64,000 nucleotides of DNA from Rhinopomastus cyanomelas (taxonomy: Eukaryota > Chordata > Aves > Bucerotiformes > Rhinopomastidae): assembly GCA_013400115.1 (NCBI GenBank), contig VXBP01008680.1:1235416-1299415 (forward strand). Reading direction: 5' to 3'. The stretch's first letter is position 1. Every line of letters starts with the position of its first letter. The translations under genes were made by a program, and so were the position numbers. The notes under the pieces were generated by a model. That model saw nothing but the letters and a program-made list of their open reading frames with translations. It ran no database searches and was not told the origin of the DNA. This document shows, one piece after another, positions 34,191 to 45,499 of this stretch.

Positions 34191-35435
34191 ATGTAGAGAC
34201 AGTGATGAAGGTACTGAAATGCCCTGAAAGCCAGCAAGTCAGCATTAGATATTGAGAATAATCACATCCCTTTTGCTTGTTCTCCCAACCAGCGAGCACC
34301 CTCACCAAAAACCCTCTGCAAATAAGGATGTCAGCCTGTCACTGCACTTATGTTTCTCCACATATAAGCCTCTCCACAGGCAGTGGGACTGGTGATTTGC
34401 ACAAAAAAGAATTGTCAAAACAGGGATTCCCCAGTAGGAAGAGGGGAGTGCGCACAAGCCGGAGAATACATTGATTTTCATTCCACTTTGGTGTGAAAAT
34501 ATTGCAGTCCCTGCGTGGCTTTTTTAGTGATTTAGTTTCAGACCGAGGAAAATAACAGGAAAAAAGAGACACCAGTTTTAACCAAATACGCAGATACTAC
34601 ATCTACACACTGATGTCTGATTTGGCGTAGGAAAAAGAGAAGATTTTTGACATCTTTTAGCAGGAGCATATGCTATAGCTCCCATTATCATCTCAGGACC
34701 CTTTTTATAGCCAGATAAGAATGAGGTAGCAGTAGCATAAGTGAGAATCAAACTCTATACCTGTCTGAAAAAATTTCTTGCACTGGTGGGTTGCATTGCA
34801 GACGATGATCTTACTGCCATATGTGCATTTTGCTCCTCTTAACCATATGGCTTTATTGCTAAGAAAAATATTTCTAGATTTCTATTTTTTTCACCCTCAA
34901 GCTGGGACAAATGTCAGCATTTTGAAATTTTTCCCACATTAGGAATCAGAGGGAAAAATGTATGAAAGCAGTTAAAATATTTCCTCTACATCTCAGACTT
35001 TTACAAAAGTTTATAGTATAATTAGTCTAGCTTACAAAGCAATCAGTTATTTCAAGCTGGAAATGGGGAGTTTTTCCTACAAAGAAGGTCAAAACAGAAT
35101 GAGAATTTATCATCGTGGTTTTGAAGAGTTTTAATTTGGATGAATCGGCATATTTAGCAAATAAATACTATTTGAGTTGAACATTTCTTCCAGGAGTCTC
35201 CAAATAAACATCGTGCATGCTTTGCGGTTGGAAGGAAAGGCTGTAAGCTCTGCGCTGGTGCAGGAAGTGACTCCGGGAAATGCAGAAGTGGGAGAGGGAA
35301 AGCAGAGAGAGGTAGGTTCTTTCAGCTCAGGCATGGGACAGGACGTAGGAAGAAGCAAAGAAAACAAGCAAACAAATGTGCAAAGGCAAAGCACACATCA
35401 CGAAGGATGAGGAGATTTGGTGAGAACCATGACTT

Positions 35436-35621
35436 GGGGGCACCTGGCTGGCTCAGTTGGTAGAGCATGGGACTCTGAATTCCTGGGGTCATGGGTTTGA
35501 GCCCCATGTAGGACATCTTGAGACAGTACTGTAGGCTGACCCTGCTCCAGCAGCGGGGGTTGGACTTAGATGATCTTTCCAAGTCCCTTCCAACCTCTAA
35601 CATTCTGTGATTCTGTGATTC
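35436..35621 (+). mobile_element. tRNA-Lys-derived SINE with CR1-like tail, copy 1
   Basis: The head (about 35,440-35,515) resembles tRNA-Lys(CUU). It has a D-arm/A box TGGCTCAGTTGG (35,449-35,460), GTAGAGCATGGGACTCTGAA across the anticodon arm, and a B box GGTTTGAGCC (35,494-35,503) about 45 bases downstream, the spacing of a pol III internal promoter. The anticodon position reads CTG instead of CTT, and the acceptor stem is not preserved, so it is not a working tRNA gene. A body unique to this repeat (GAGACAGTACTGTAGGCTGA, CCCTGCTCCAGCAG) and a CR1-like tail (TGGACTTAGATGATCTTTCC, TTCTGTGATTCTGTGATT) follow. The tail implies mobilisation by CR1 reverse transcriptase. Confidence 0.88.
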
Positions 35622-35674
35622 ACCTGTGCTGTGGTAAAGACAGAAAGTGTGAACTTGTCACTTTGCCATTAACT

Positions 35675-35775
35675 TAGAATCGTAGAATCACAGAATCATT
35701 AGGGATTGGAAGGGACCTCGAAAGATCATCCAGTCCAATCCCCCTGCCACAGCAGGATCACCTAGACCAAGTCAC
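35675..35775 (-). mobile_element. CR1 LINE family I, 3' UTR only (antisense)
   Basis: GAATCGTAGAATCACAGAAT to GACCAAGTCACC is a well-preserved antisense 3' UTR ending at the recurrent truncation point. It faces the SINE tail across about 54 bp, so the two CR1-like tails form an inverted repeat. Confidence 0.95.
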
Positions 35776-36293
35776 CAATTTAGCAACGACTTAAGCAAAT
35801 GGCTGCTTTTATCTTCAATTTGATTCAAAAAGGGCTGATGAAGCCCTGTGGTCCTGAAAGAACATGAAGCTGGGCTTGTGGTTCCAACACCTGTTATCAC
35901 ATGCAACATAGCAGACACAACATTCCTGGAGCGTGTCTCCTGATTTCAACAGAAAGCATCAGTTTCACACACCCTGAGGCTGCCTTGTGTTCAGAAGGGT
36001 GATGGGCGGATTTCCTTCAGTAGCAAACTCCTGAGCTTGCAAAAATAAAAGAGCTAATGTCCCAAATCCTTGGCTAACTTTGTGCAGAAGAATAGAGTTG
36101 GTCAAAGCATCCTTCCTTTGAAATGGCTTTCTAACTGGATGGAGAAACAGTGGAGAGCTATGTGGATGAGAGACAGCAGCCTTTTTGAATTTTCCCATCA
36201 AAGTCCAGCTCACATTATCAATAAGAAAATAGGAGTCAAAATTCATCTTTCCCAAGATCACGAGCATGAAAGAAAGAACAAGACCATTGATAA
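35776..36293. other. Unique sequence, no gene recognised
   Basis: About 520 bp without recognised repeat or gene. Confidence 0.4.
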
Positions 36294-36405
36294 CCTGAAG
36301 AGTGTCAGGAGGATGGAGCTAGGTTCTTCTCAATGTCACCTAGTGATAGGACGAGAGGCAACGGGTGTCAGCTGGAACATAGGAGGTTCCATCTAAATAA
36401 CAGAA
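36294..36405 (+). mobile_element. CR1 LINE family I, internal ORF2 piece lacking its 3' end
   Basis: GTCAGGAGGATGGAGCTAGG, TTCTTCTCAATGTC and GGTGTCAGCTGGAACATAGG match the family I ORF2 C-terminal region ([11 protein letters not shown]...LEHRRF). Both the 5' part and the normal 3' UTR and octamer tail are missing. That is unusual, because CR1 copies normally keep their 3' ends. A later deletion must have removed the tail. Confidence 0.85.
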
Positions 36406-37370
36406 TGGGGACATGGTCTCTACTACATTACAAGTCAGAGATGTTGGTTCTCTGCCACATTTTGGGGCAGAACTGACCAAGCTGCTCTGCCTTCCTGTGC
36501 CCATGGCTCAGAAGCATGTTGCCCAGCTACATAACTAACACTAGTGCCAGTCACACACTCCAAAACGTGATTACTCCAAATTGAAAAGAAAACTCCTGGG
36601 ACAGTCACCTTAGCACAGCTGAAGCAGCAGAGAGAGTCTGCTCTTGTTTCCCCTTCCCAAAAGCCTTCCCATTCCTGAACTGTCCTTAGATACCTCAGAA
36701 AGAGAGACATCATTGTGATCAAACCTGCAGCATTGATGTAAGAGCAGATGCACTCTCCGTGAATATTAGTGAAAGCAAAGATACGGGGAATTACTGAATA
36801 TTCCACAATAATTTGGGGTGTTAAACAGTTAATGCAAAGTTAACGCAGGTTTTCCCTGGTATTTTTAAAGGTCACCTTTTCTTTTCTTTCAAAGATCAAA
36901 AGCATGAACTAATACCACAGCAAATGTTCAATCGTGCAAAGTGTCCCTCCTCTGTGACATGACTTAGACGTCTGGTCCTTTCCTCGCTTTGACCTTTGTC
37001 CAGTAGCACAGGGGCACGATAACCTTTAAGTCTGAATCAAAATTGCAAAACCCTAATCACTGGTCAGGTTCAAAACTCAACAAAAGTAATCTTTAACATT
37101 CCTTCCTGGTAGGAAAGGAGGATTCTTTCATAGCTTACACTGATGCTTCATGCACATCTATAGCCTGGTTCGTTAAAGCTGTTCTCACAGTGCTCCATGA
37201 GAGGTATGGACATGGTGAGGCAGAAAGGGTGGGAATTAGCCAAGAGATCTTTGAAAGACCCTATGGGTGTAAGGTACCCAGCTGCCATGGAAATGGGAGT
37301 TTATGAGGCCCTGCACTGACTTTTCCAAATAAAACACTTACAGTAACTGCACAAAAAGCCTTAATATTAA
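36406..37370. other. Unique sequence, no gene recognised
   Basis: About 970 bp without recognised repeat or gene. A 123-codon minus frame (36,435-36,806) has no family resemblance. Confidence 0.45.
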
Positions 37371-37429
37371 GGGGGATTGGGCTAGATGATCTTTCGAGGT
37401 CCCTTCCAATCCCTGATGATTCTATGATT
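37371..37429 (+). mobile_element. CR1 LINE family I, very short 3' tip
   Basis: GGGGGATTGGGCTAGATGAT to TGATGATTCTATGATT keeps only about 60 bp of the 3' UTR. It is among the shortest copies in the window. Confidence 0.92.
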
Positions 37430-38106
37430 AGACATGACAGTTAGATTATCCCAAAGGGGTGGACCAATAGGTTTTTTGTCCTTGCTTGGAATGGAGAGCT
37501 ACTGAGCGCTGACAATCTGGACGTCAGCCTGGCCAAGTCACACTTCCAGTGTGTGCTAAAGCACGCCGCAGGGGATGCATATGTGCGAGCACTTTCTCCT
37601 TGAATTCAGAAGGATGGTTTTATCTACAGTTCTGTGTATTCATAAGTTTGGTTTTATCCTATGGGTACAAAGTTAGGAGCTACAGATCATCCTGTATTGT
37701 AGTGTGTACAGATTTAGACATTAGGAGCGAAATAATGAGCCATTTTAACACATCTGTCTGGGGGACTGAAATGAGGAGTAAATCTATGTGGCAAATTTAG
37801 CTTTCTTCCTCACAATCCTACCCCTTCTAAAAATCTCTTTTATAGTCTATTAATTGATTCAAAGCTGAGCTCTGCTGATGTCTGATACACTCCCTCCAGG
37901 GAAATTTGGAGATTGCAGCATGTTCTGAACGAGCAATGACCTTATTGCCCCTTTCCATGTTGTCAACAGGAACTGCTATCCTGGAGGAGGCAGCCAGATC
38001 TCAGGAAAAAAAAACAACAGTTGGGATCCACTGATTTGTTGTTTTTGGTTAATTTGGGTGTCTTACTCAGCCACAGTTTGGTAGGGATGTGCTCTGCTTC
38101 TAGACA
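37430..38106. other. Unique sequence, no gene recognised
   Basis: About 680 bp without recognised repeat or gene. Confidence 0.4.
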
Positions 38107-38340
38107 AATTTCACTGTGAAGAAGTTCCTTCTGATATTTATATGGAACCTCCTATGTTCCAGGTCACACCCCTTGCACCAAATCCTATCACTAGATGACA
38201 CTGAGAAGAGCCTGGCTCCATCCTCCTGACACCCACCCTTCAAAGACTTATAGACATGAATGAGGTCACCCCTCAGTCTCCTCTTCTCCAAGCCAAAGAG
38301 ACCCAGCTCCCTCAGCCTCTCCTCATAAGGGACACGCTGC
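38107..38340 (-). mobile_element. CR1 LINE family I, internal ORF2 piece lacking its 3' end
   Basis: The antisense ORF2 piece runs from TCACTGTGAAGAAGTTCCTT to CTCTCCTCATAAGGGA. The minus frame reads [20 protein letters not shown], then [20 protein letters not shown], then [18 protein letters not shown]. The last 100 bp or so of the element (VTEHW to DLV-stop, 3' UTR and tail) are missing. This frame is open throughout, so the copy is fairly young. The missing 3' end is atypical for CR1. Confidence 0.9.
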
Positions 38341-38857
38341 ACTCAAGCTAAAATCTTACTTGATATCAGAACGGAGAAAACTTGTATTCTCTAACTCAGG
38401 AGTAGAGGAGTGCACATCACAGCAATGTTATGAACATTTAATCATTTTTCCATAAGAAAAGATTAAAATGCCTTAGTTATGCTAGATTAAATGCTCATTC
38501 GATAATTGCAATGGACAGTTTGCTTTCAGAGTAGGAGAATTAAATTAAAAGAAAGACAACTATAGAAAATGTACTAGTGGTAGAATTAGACAATGTTTCA
38601 TCAGTCCCTGATGTCTCTACAGTAATGAACCTGTCAAAAGATAATAATATTTTAGTGAAAGGTGTGATTGGATAAGTCACGTTATTTATTAACTGTTACC
38701 CTAAAATATCACTTTTGTCTTATTATTAAAGAATGGTTAGAGGGCAGCAGGGATGCCTGACATAAAGCATTAAAATATGGATTATGGTTATAACAGTCCA
38801 TGGAGTGTACATGCTGTGCTGTAAACTCTGTAGCATCACTTGCTGATACCCAATGAG
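38341..38857. other. Unique AT-rich sequence, no gene recognised
   Basis: These 500 bp are AT-rich, with TTAT/AATAAT words, no repeat and no credible frame. Confidence 0.4.
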
Positions 38858-39202
38858 TCACAGAATCATAGAATCATTAGGGATTGGAAGGGACCTCAAA
38901 AGATCATCTAGTCCAATCCCCTTGACACAGCAGGATCACCTACCCCAAGTCACACAGGAACATATCCAGGGCGGTCTTAAACGTCTCCAGAGAAGGAGAC
39001 TCCACAACCTCCCTGGGCAGCCTGTTCCAGTGCTCCGTCACCCTCATTGTGAAGAAGTTCCTTCTCATATCTATGTGGAACCTCTTGTGTTCCAGCTCAC
39101 ACTCATCGTCCTATCACTATACAACATTGAGAAGAGCCTGGCTCCATCCTCCCAACACTCATCCTTCACATATTTACAGACATTGATGAGGTCACCCCTC
39201 AG
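38858..39202 (-). mobile_element. CR1 LINE family I, 345-bp antisense copy
   Basis: The tail and 3' UTR (CAGAATCATAGAATCATTAG, CCTTGACACAGCAGGATCAC) are followed by the ORF2 C-terminus (CTCCACAACCTCCCTGGGCA, GAAGAAGTTCCTTCTCATAT). The copy is truncated at GAGGTCACCCCTCAG. A small deletion near 39,105 removes part of the segment around [14 protein letters not shown], breaking the frame. Confidence 0.94.
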
Positions 39203-39336
39203 AATAGGAGCGTGCAAGAAACTGTAGACCAGCACACTTTCTGAACGGTCCTTCGATTGATTTGCTCATTTGGGAGTGTATTTAGCTAGCTACCTGAAGC
39301 TGTGTTTTTGGTCAAAACCTCTTAACCATCTTGTGT

Positions 39337-39518
39337 TGGGGCACCTGGCTGGCTCAGTTGGTAGAGCATGGGACTCTGAATTCCTGGGGTCATGGGTCTG
39401 AGCCCCATGTAGGACATCTTGAGACAGTACTGTAGGCTGACCCTGCTCCAGCAGGGGAGTTGGACTTAGATGATCTTTCAAGGTCCCTTCCAACCTCTAA
39501 CATTCTGTGATTCTGTGT
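39337..39518 (+). mobile_element. tRNA-Lys-derived SINE with CR1-like tail, copy 2
   Basis: This copy is nearly identical to the one at 35,436. It has the same head (GGGGCACCTGGCTGGCTCAG), the same altered anticodon position, B box GGTCTGAGCC (one transition from copy 1), the same body (GAGACAGTACTGTAGGCTGA) and the same tail (AACATTCTGTGATTCTGTG). The close match over about 180 bp shows a real, once-active family. It is in the same orientation 3.9 kb away with unrelated flanks, so it is not a segmental duplication. Confidence 0.88.
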
Positions 39519-40457
39519 CTAAATCCTTAGCTTTTAAACATTAATTTCAAAGCATTACAATTAAATACTTGTGGAGTTCTTTTATCATGGTGCTTATTAT
39601 TATTTATCATGGTGCTTAGTAGGTAGGAGTGTGTTGTGAAAAAAAAGAACCATACAGCAGCAAACACCAGCAAAACATGCCTCAAACATCACAACAAGCT
39701 TCCTGGTTTCCAGATGCTTTTCACTGAGACTAGGTCAGCTAAGTGTATGTAGAGATGGGACCTTTACAAGTCCACTACACAAGGTAATGAAGAAGGAAGA
39801 CATCAGCAGTAGCACTACAGATGAGAGCAGAAGAGCTATTATGAGAAGGGAAGGACATGGCTATTATAATGAGTCTACATTAAGTCCACAGCTAGCATGT
39901 ACACAGAAAGGGCCACTCAGAATATCATTTTCTTTTTTTGTCTTGGAAAAAGCAGTAGAAGTAAAAAAATCAGGATTCCAGCCTTCGCAAGCAGTGTCTG
40001 ACACTTTTCCAAAAAAAAAAACCAGGCACAAACCCCTTCGAATTTCCTCAGCTCAAGACCTGCAATTATAAGTAGGACTCTGCCAAACCTCACTGCTCAG
40101 TTACTCAGGATATTCTGTTTTTCCTGTGGCTGTTAGATCACATCACACTGATAAAATGTAAGATACGGAGCTGTAAACAGTAGGAGTTCTCAAACAGCAA
40201 ACTGTACCACCTTCAGCAAAGCGTATGAGAATCGCAGATTAAGATGAAAAGCTACCCATTACACAAAGACAAACCTAACCTTGGGAAAGCAGGAGAAGCT
40301 GTTTAAAGCAAACCCATTCACTGGTAAAAATGCAATTACTTCTGTTAGATGCAACTTGATCCAAAGTGCTAGAGGTGGGTTTCCTACTTCTGGAAATACA
40401 AAACCTTCAATAAGTCAGGGGCAGCAGTAAGTTGTCAACTTTTTCCTTTGTTCTTAC
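39519..40457. other. Unique sequence, no gene recognised
   Basis: No gene is recognised. A small 22-bp-period duplication (TTTATCATGGTGCTTA at 39,581 and 39,603) is present, along with an A-rich run near 40,010. Confidence 0.45.
39581..39618. repeat. Short tandem duplication, 22-bp period
   Basis: TTTATCATGGTGCTTA occurs at 39,581-39,596 and again at 39,603-39,618, separated by TTATTA. It is probably replication slippage. Confidence 0.85.
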
Positions 40458-40691
40458 AATCATAGAATCATTAGGGGTTGGAAGGGACCTCGAAAGATCA
40501 TCTAGTCCAATCCCCTTGACACAGCAGGATCACCTAGACCAAGTCACACAGGAACACATCCAGGTGGATCTTAAACATCTCCAGTGAAGGAGACTCCACA
40601 ACCTCCCTGGGCAGCCTGTTCCAGTGCTCCGTCACCCTCACGGGGAAGAAGTTCCTTCTCACACTGATGTGAAACCTCCTATGTTCCAGCT
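40458..40691 (-). mobile_element. CR1 LINE family I, antisense 3' end with ORF2 C-terminus
   Basis: CATAGAATCATTAGGGGTTG to AACCTCCTATGTTCCAGC. The minus-strand frame reads [20 protein letters not shown], then [20 protein letters not shown], then [15 protein letters not shown], and is intact up to the truncation. It confirms the family I ORF2 terminus seen at 11.9 and 30.5 kb. Confidence 0.95.
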
Positions 40692-43072
40692 TTGTTGGAG
40701 TGGAGGACGATGGATGCAAGCAAAGTGAACCTGTGATTTCCTACAGAGCTCAATGAGCTGTTGACCTAAACAAACGCAGGCAAAGTAAATGCAAATACAG
40801 TCAACACACTCTCTTCATCTGGAGATCTGCCCAAACACAGTGCAAACCACTCAGGGACTGAAGTGGAGGTGTCCATGGTGGTTTCTGGAAGGGTTGTTAA
40901 ACAGCTTATTTGCATCTTTATGGCTGGCAACTAATGGCAGAAGTATGTTATCACTACCTAGGCAGGTACTTTTACACACTTGCAGCAAAGAAGTTGCAGA
41001 CTATATGATACCCTTTGGAAACAGCTGCTGTAATGGGACAAAAGACAACCCACGGCTCAGGTTTCCAAGAAAAATACACGTCAGAGAACAGATCTGCTTC
41101 CAGCTCGCAATAGGCGGATACTCTTTGTAGGACAGCGAAGCAAGAGTTAATCTAATTCTCTAAAGCTCCTTAAAAATGACAGCTCTTGTGAGGGCTGTAC
41201 CCACACTTACAGCTAATGATGCAGTATGCAAAGGAAGTGGAGAATCAGGCCCACTTGACTCTAATCCCACGGAGGACAAATATGTATTTGTGCATTAATC
41301 AGAATGTGCACAGAAATACCTATGTAGCGATGCGTAAGGAAATGAACGGATCAAAGCACAGAGAGCTCCAGATGCTGGACGAGATTGTGCGCCCTTATTT
41401 TTAGCAGTCAGCATCAGCAAGATTGACTTTCAAAGGAAGGAGAGAAACTGACTTCACAAAGACACTTGCGTTTCAGGTCAGCAGTGCTTGGGGAGTATTT
41501 CTGTTCCCAGATGGCTTCCTGAGTGTATTTATAAGACACACACCCCACAAAAAAAAAGGACCTGTGAGTATTTCCACACTCACTGCATTTTAATCTGGAC
41601 AAGGCATTAAAGGGAGGTGCTTTTCATTACTTGCACAACACTTGCTAACCAGCTTCTCACACCAACACCATGCCAAAGGGACAGAAGACACTTGGCCCCT
41701 GAAGCCCTGCCAGAAGAGCCACAGAAGACAAAAGGATGCACTTGTACATCAGCACCAAGGATCAGGCACAAGTTATTGCCAGGCTCTGTTGTTTACCCCT
41801 GAAATTCTTCACAATGTACAAAGATCTGATAAACACTACCCCCTTTTTTTCTTCTTTCAAGGTTAGTTCCAAGAAACCCTTGCTAGAATCAGCTAATTAA
41901 TTTTTGGCCTCTTTAACTACAGGGTATTTGAAGCCACATGTTATGAATCATTTTCGGTTGAGATATTAAAATCAGATTACAAGAGAAAAGCCTTGTAAAT
42001 ATTTGCCTCCAAATGAGGCTAAGAATAAATATATATTCAGTAATTCATCCATATTTAGCAGATATTAAAGAGACAAAGCATAGCTTTAAATTCACTTATC
42101 ATTTTATACAAAGAGGGAAATATGAAACTTGGCTTGATTAGCTTGTTTCTTCCTACGCTTTGTAATACCTTATTAAAATTTGAACTATGAAGTGGATATT
42201 ATCAGTCAAACAATGTCAGCAGAAATATTTAATCTGTAGTTAGAGCTTTATTAATAGAACTCGTATTTGAAGTGGTTTGTGTCCAGAGAGAAAAAAATAT
42301 ACAATAAAAAACAAAGCCTGAAATGGACTTGGAAGGTGGATTTGACTTCCTTGATTTCATCTGGAAACTCTGCAGAACCCTCTGCGAAAGAAAACTCCCT
42401 GAATCTGGCTTCACACAGACATGAGGGCTGGGAGACTACTGTGTTCTCACTGGGGAAACGGTTCCTCTTGGACTGAGAAGCAGTGGCTACCACACTGAGC
42501 AGACCAGGACTGTGGTGTTCAACAAAGACTGGGAAAAGGTGTTTTCTCTTTCCTCCATCCCACGATGACAACATTTCAACCATCAAAATCCCCCCGCCCA
42601 GTGTAGAAGCAGGAAAGTCATTGTTTCTTGCTCACTTTGACGAGCGAGTGGCATAAACTGATGGAGCACCTCTTCGTACCCCTGACAGGCCAAACACTGA
42701 CAGTAAATACAATTTTTCTGACAGAAATGAGGACGATGCTGCAGAGCCTCCAAGGGTGACATTAGAAATAAAAATCTCTTCAGCACGTTGCGCGTGCAGG
42801 AGCCGAGTTCGTGGAAACCTGAGCGACTGTCGTTCACAGGATCCCACTCTACTGTGCTCATGTCACTGCAAATAGGCTTCAGTTTCCCTGTAAAGCACCT
42901 TTTCATCTCCACTGGCACGTGCAGCAAGAGCTGCGGAATGCTCCCTGCTAAGGAGTACCTGGGAGAGAGAGTCGCCAGGTCTTGCTGCGCGCTCTTGTCT
43001 CTCCAGCAAATAGCCTCGTTGTCTGCCCTGCTGGTTCTGGAATTGCAGGGGTGGGTTTGGTTTTGAAAGTAC
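40692..43072. other. Unique sequence, no gene recognised
   Basis: No repeat or gene is recognised over 2.4 kb. The AT-rich part at about 42,000-42,260 resembles conserved non-coding DNA and is listed separately. Frames up to 113 codons have no family resemblance. Confidence 0.45.
42000..42260. promoter_or_regulatory. Candidate conserved non-coding element
   Basis: AT-rich, repeat-free sequence with many TAAT/ATTA words (CAGTAATTCATCC, CTTGATTAGCTTG, TTATTAAAATTTG, TTTATTAATAG). The evidence is composition only. Confidence 0.2.
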
Positions 43073-43342
43073 CTGAAGGAGACAGTGGGGAGAGTGAAGG
43101 AAGGAGGAAAGGAGAGAAGGAGGGATGGAAGGAGAGGAGAGAGGGAAGGAGGCACAGAGGAAGGGAAGGGAGGCAAGGAAGAAGGAAGGCAAGGAGCGAT
43201 GAGGAAGGGGAGGGAGGGAAGAAGAGAGAGAGGGAGGGAAGGAGGGAGGGGAAGGAAGGAAGGNNNNNNNNNNNNNNNNNNNNNNNNNNNNNNNNNNNNN
43301 NNNNNNNNGGAAGGAAGGAAGGAAGGAAGGAAGGAAGGAAGG
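43073..43342 (+). repeat. Polypurine GGAA/GGGA tract interrupted by a gap
   Basis: The plus strand is almost entirely purine for about 270 positions, built from GGAAGGAGG, GGGAGGGAAG and, at the right end, perfect GGAAGGAAGGAA. Pyrimidines occur only occasionally in the left part. The open frames across it encode only low-complexity Pro/Ser/Leu or Gly/Arg/Glu strings and are not genes. Such mirror-like purine tracts can form triplex (H-DNA) structures and stall polymerases, which fits the gap inside it. Confidence 0.97.
43264..43308. other. Assembly gap (45 N) in GGAA microsatellite
   Basis: Undetermined bases occupy the middle of the GGAA array. The flanks are pure tetranucleotide repeat, so the array length is unresolved. 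Confidence 0.99.
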
Positions 43343-44600
43343 CAATATCTCCTTTGTTTGTTACTATCAAAGTATTCCATATGTAAAGACAAAAATTGAT
43401 GTGTATAGTAAAAAAATCCCAACCTAGTGATGTACCAGACTTCATTTTTTCATGCATTTGTAGGTGTGAAAGTTTGATTCAGACAAAACCTACTCGAGAG
43501 CTCTTAGGAACAAACTGGTGATGGGTGACGTTGTCAGCTCAGCATTAGTGAAGCCAAAACCAGCACAAAGCTTTAACCCAAGAGACAGCTGCAAAGATTT
43601 GTTCATCCTTATTTACAACTTAAACCCGAAAGCCTTTGAGATCTCTGTGCTCCTGCTGATTTGCAGACACCGAGCTCTGGCAGTGCTTTGTGCTACCGTA
43701 GAGGTTATGGCATCATCCGCTGCGAGCAGTTCATGAAGACAGGGACTAAAAGGAGGACTCTGACTGTTCCATGGGACATTTTCATTCAGAATGAAATTTC
43801 TGAAATGAGTTAGCAAGGTGGGAAGCAGACTGCTTTACTCCTGAACACTTGACTAAACCCACACAGCCGCTACTGAAGTTTCAAGGCATCACAGAGGGAA
43901 CTAAATACATTACTTTCGCAGGACTATGGAAGTGTGGATGAGAAGGGGGATGAAGGGAGCTCATTGCAAGCACAAAGTACTAAAAGACATGATAAAACCA
44001 GCAAAATTTGCAACACAGAGAGTTTCAGCCTGATTCCAGGGCTGTTTTACAGCCACTCTGAAGGGAAATTGTGAAAACCCTGTTTCCGATGCTCTTGCTG
44101 GTGCTGCTCCTTTTGCCTTCCAGATCCAACCACAGGGGCCTACTGGGTGCAATCCAAGGCAGGAGGACCACATGGCATCTGCAGCATCCCTTAGGAGACC
44201 CCAGAAGATCATCACAGAAATTCACTTCTACTTCTGTTTCAAGCAGTATCAATTCTTATTCCTCTCCTAACATCCCCACTCAGCAACAAAGTCTTTCTTC
44301 AGGTCACAACAATGAGGAAAAGGGCTGATAACTGTTAATTTAACTCAAATTTTTAAACACATTCATTACTAATTAATGTTGTCTAAATATTTGGATATTA
44401 TTTGCTTTCATTCATTTCCAAATGCCAAAGAGCAACCACACTAACTACTCCTGTATATGTTAATAGTCACCATTCTCTCGTTGTTGTAGGAGAATTTATA
44501 AACAACTGTGACATTAAATGGGAGATTGTCCCATTAAATGGGAACCCCCCTGTCACTGCTCTGTGGAGGAAGTTCTCCCACAAAGGCTAGCAGGAGCTTT
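43343..44600. other. Unique sequence, no gene recognised
   Basis: About 1.25 kb without a recognised repeat or gene. Confidence 0.45.
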
Positions 44601-44696
44601 TCACAGAATCACTCACAGAACATTAGGGACTGCAAGAGACCTTGAAAGACCATCTAGTCCAATCCTCCTGCCAGAGCAGGATCCCCTAGACCAAGG
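44601..44696 (-). mobile_element. CR1 LINE family I, 3' UTR only (antisense)
   Basis: TCACAGAATCACTCACAGAA to CCCCTAGACCAAGG. It is more diverged than most copies and truncated at the recurrent point. Confidence 0.88.
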
Positions 44697-45342
44697 GGCA
44701 CAGAGCCCCACCTCAAATGACCACTAACTGTAAAGGCAAGTGCTGCATGATTACATCAGCACGTTTTCTCTCCAGCACCCCATTATGCTTTATTAATTCG
44801 ATTCATCCCTTGGGATGAAAGCATAAAACAGCATGAAAAGATGCAAAATAGCTTGGCACTGTTTTTAGCAGGGGGGCTTATTTGTGCTTTTTTTCTATAA
44901 CACTGCAGTTGCCTTAAGAACCAGAGGGCACAGTTAATTTAACAGGGCTTCTACGTGACAATGGCTCCAACACTCATCCTTTGGGCAAGTCCATGGGACA
45001 TAGCAACCAGTTGAGATTATCAAGATGAAGGGCACCCAGGCATCTCCCCTGAAAAGTAGCTGTGGATGGAGTAGCCCACTTTGTCAGGCACAGAGGGCTA
45101 GCTGAAAAATGTTTTCTGCTGGCAGAGGAGCTGCAGCCTTGTCATGGATCTGACCCTAGAACTACCTCTCTTCCCCTTTGCTGAGCCTGTGGCAGGTGCC
45201 AGAGCAGGCACACAGAGAACACAGTGAGAGCTGGAGGTCCAGAAAGGGATGAAAAGCAGCAGGGAAGACTGAATTATGAAGGAGATAGTTGGCTGATCAG
45301 GAAGGGAGGGAGGAAGAGAACAGCTCACAAGGTGATGCCTTC
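44697..45342. other. Unique sequence, no gene recognised
   Basis: About 650 bp without a recognised repeat or gene. Confidence 0.4.
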
Positions 45343-45499
45343 AATCATAGACTCATTAAATCATTAGGGATTAGAAGGGACCTCGAAAGATTGTCTAGTC
45401 CAATCCCCCTGACACAGCAGGATCACCTAGACCAAGTCACACAGGAACACATCCAGACAGGTCTTAAACCTCTCCCATGAAGGAGACTCCACAACCTCA
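45343..45499 (-). mobile_element. CR1 LINE family I, 3' end (antisense)
   Basis: AATCATAGACTCATTAAATC to GGAGACTCCACAACCTCA covers the 3' UTR and about 20 ORF2 codons. Confidence 0.94.

Larger units (their letters stand above)
33502..35435. other. Unique sequence with a local duplication around one N
   Basis: No gene or interspersed repeat is recognised. The stretch contains the 70-bp-period duplication at 34,081-34,190, which flanks an undetermined base. The rest is AT-leaning unique DNA. Confidence 0.45.

Noticed and set aside
35440..35515. Functional tRNA-Lys gene
   Set aside because: The head has A and B boxes, but the acceptor stem is not preserved, the anticodon position is changed, and the same head recurs twice elsewhere with an identical body and CR1-like tail, so it is a SINE.
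42583..43457. Long open frames of up to 279 codons across the polypurine tract
   Set aside because: They are Pro/Ser/Leu or Gly/Arg/Glu low-complexity strings, open in several frames on both strands and crossing the N run. They reflect base composition, not genes.
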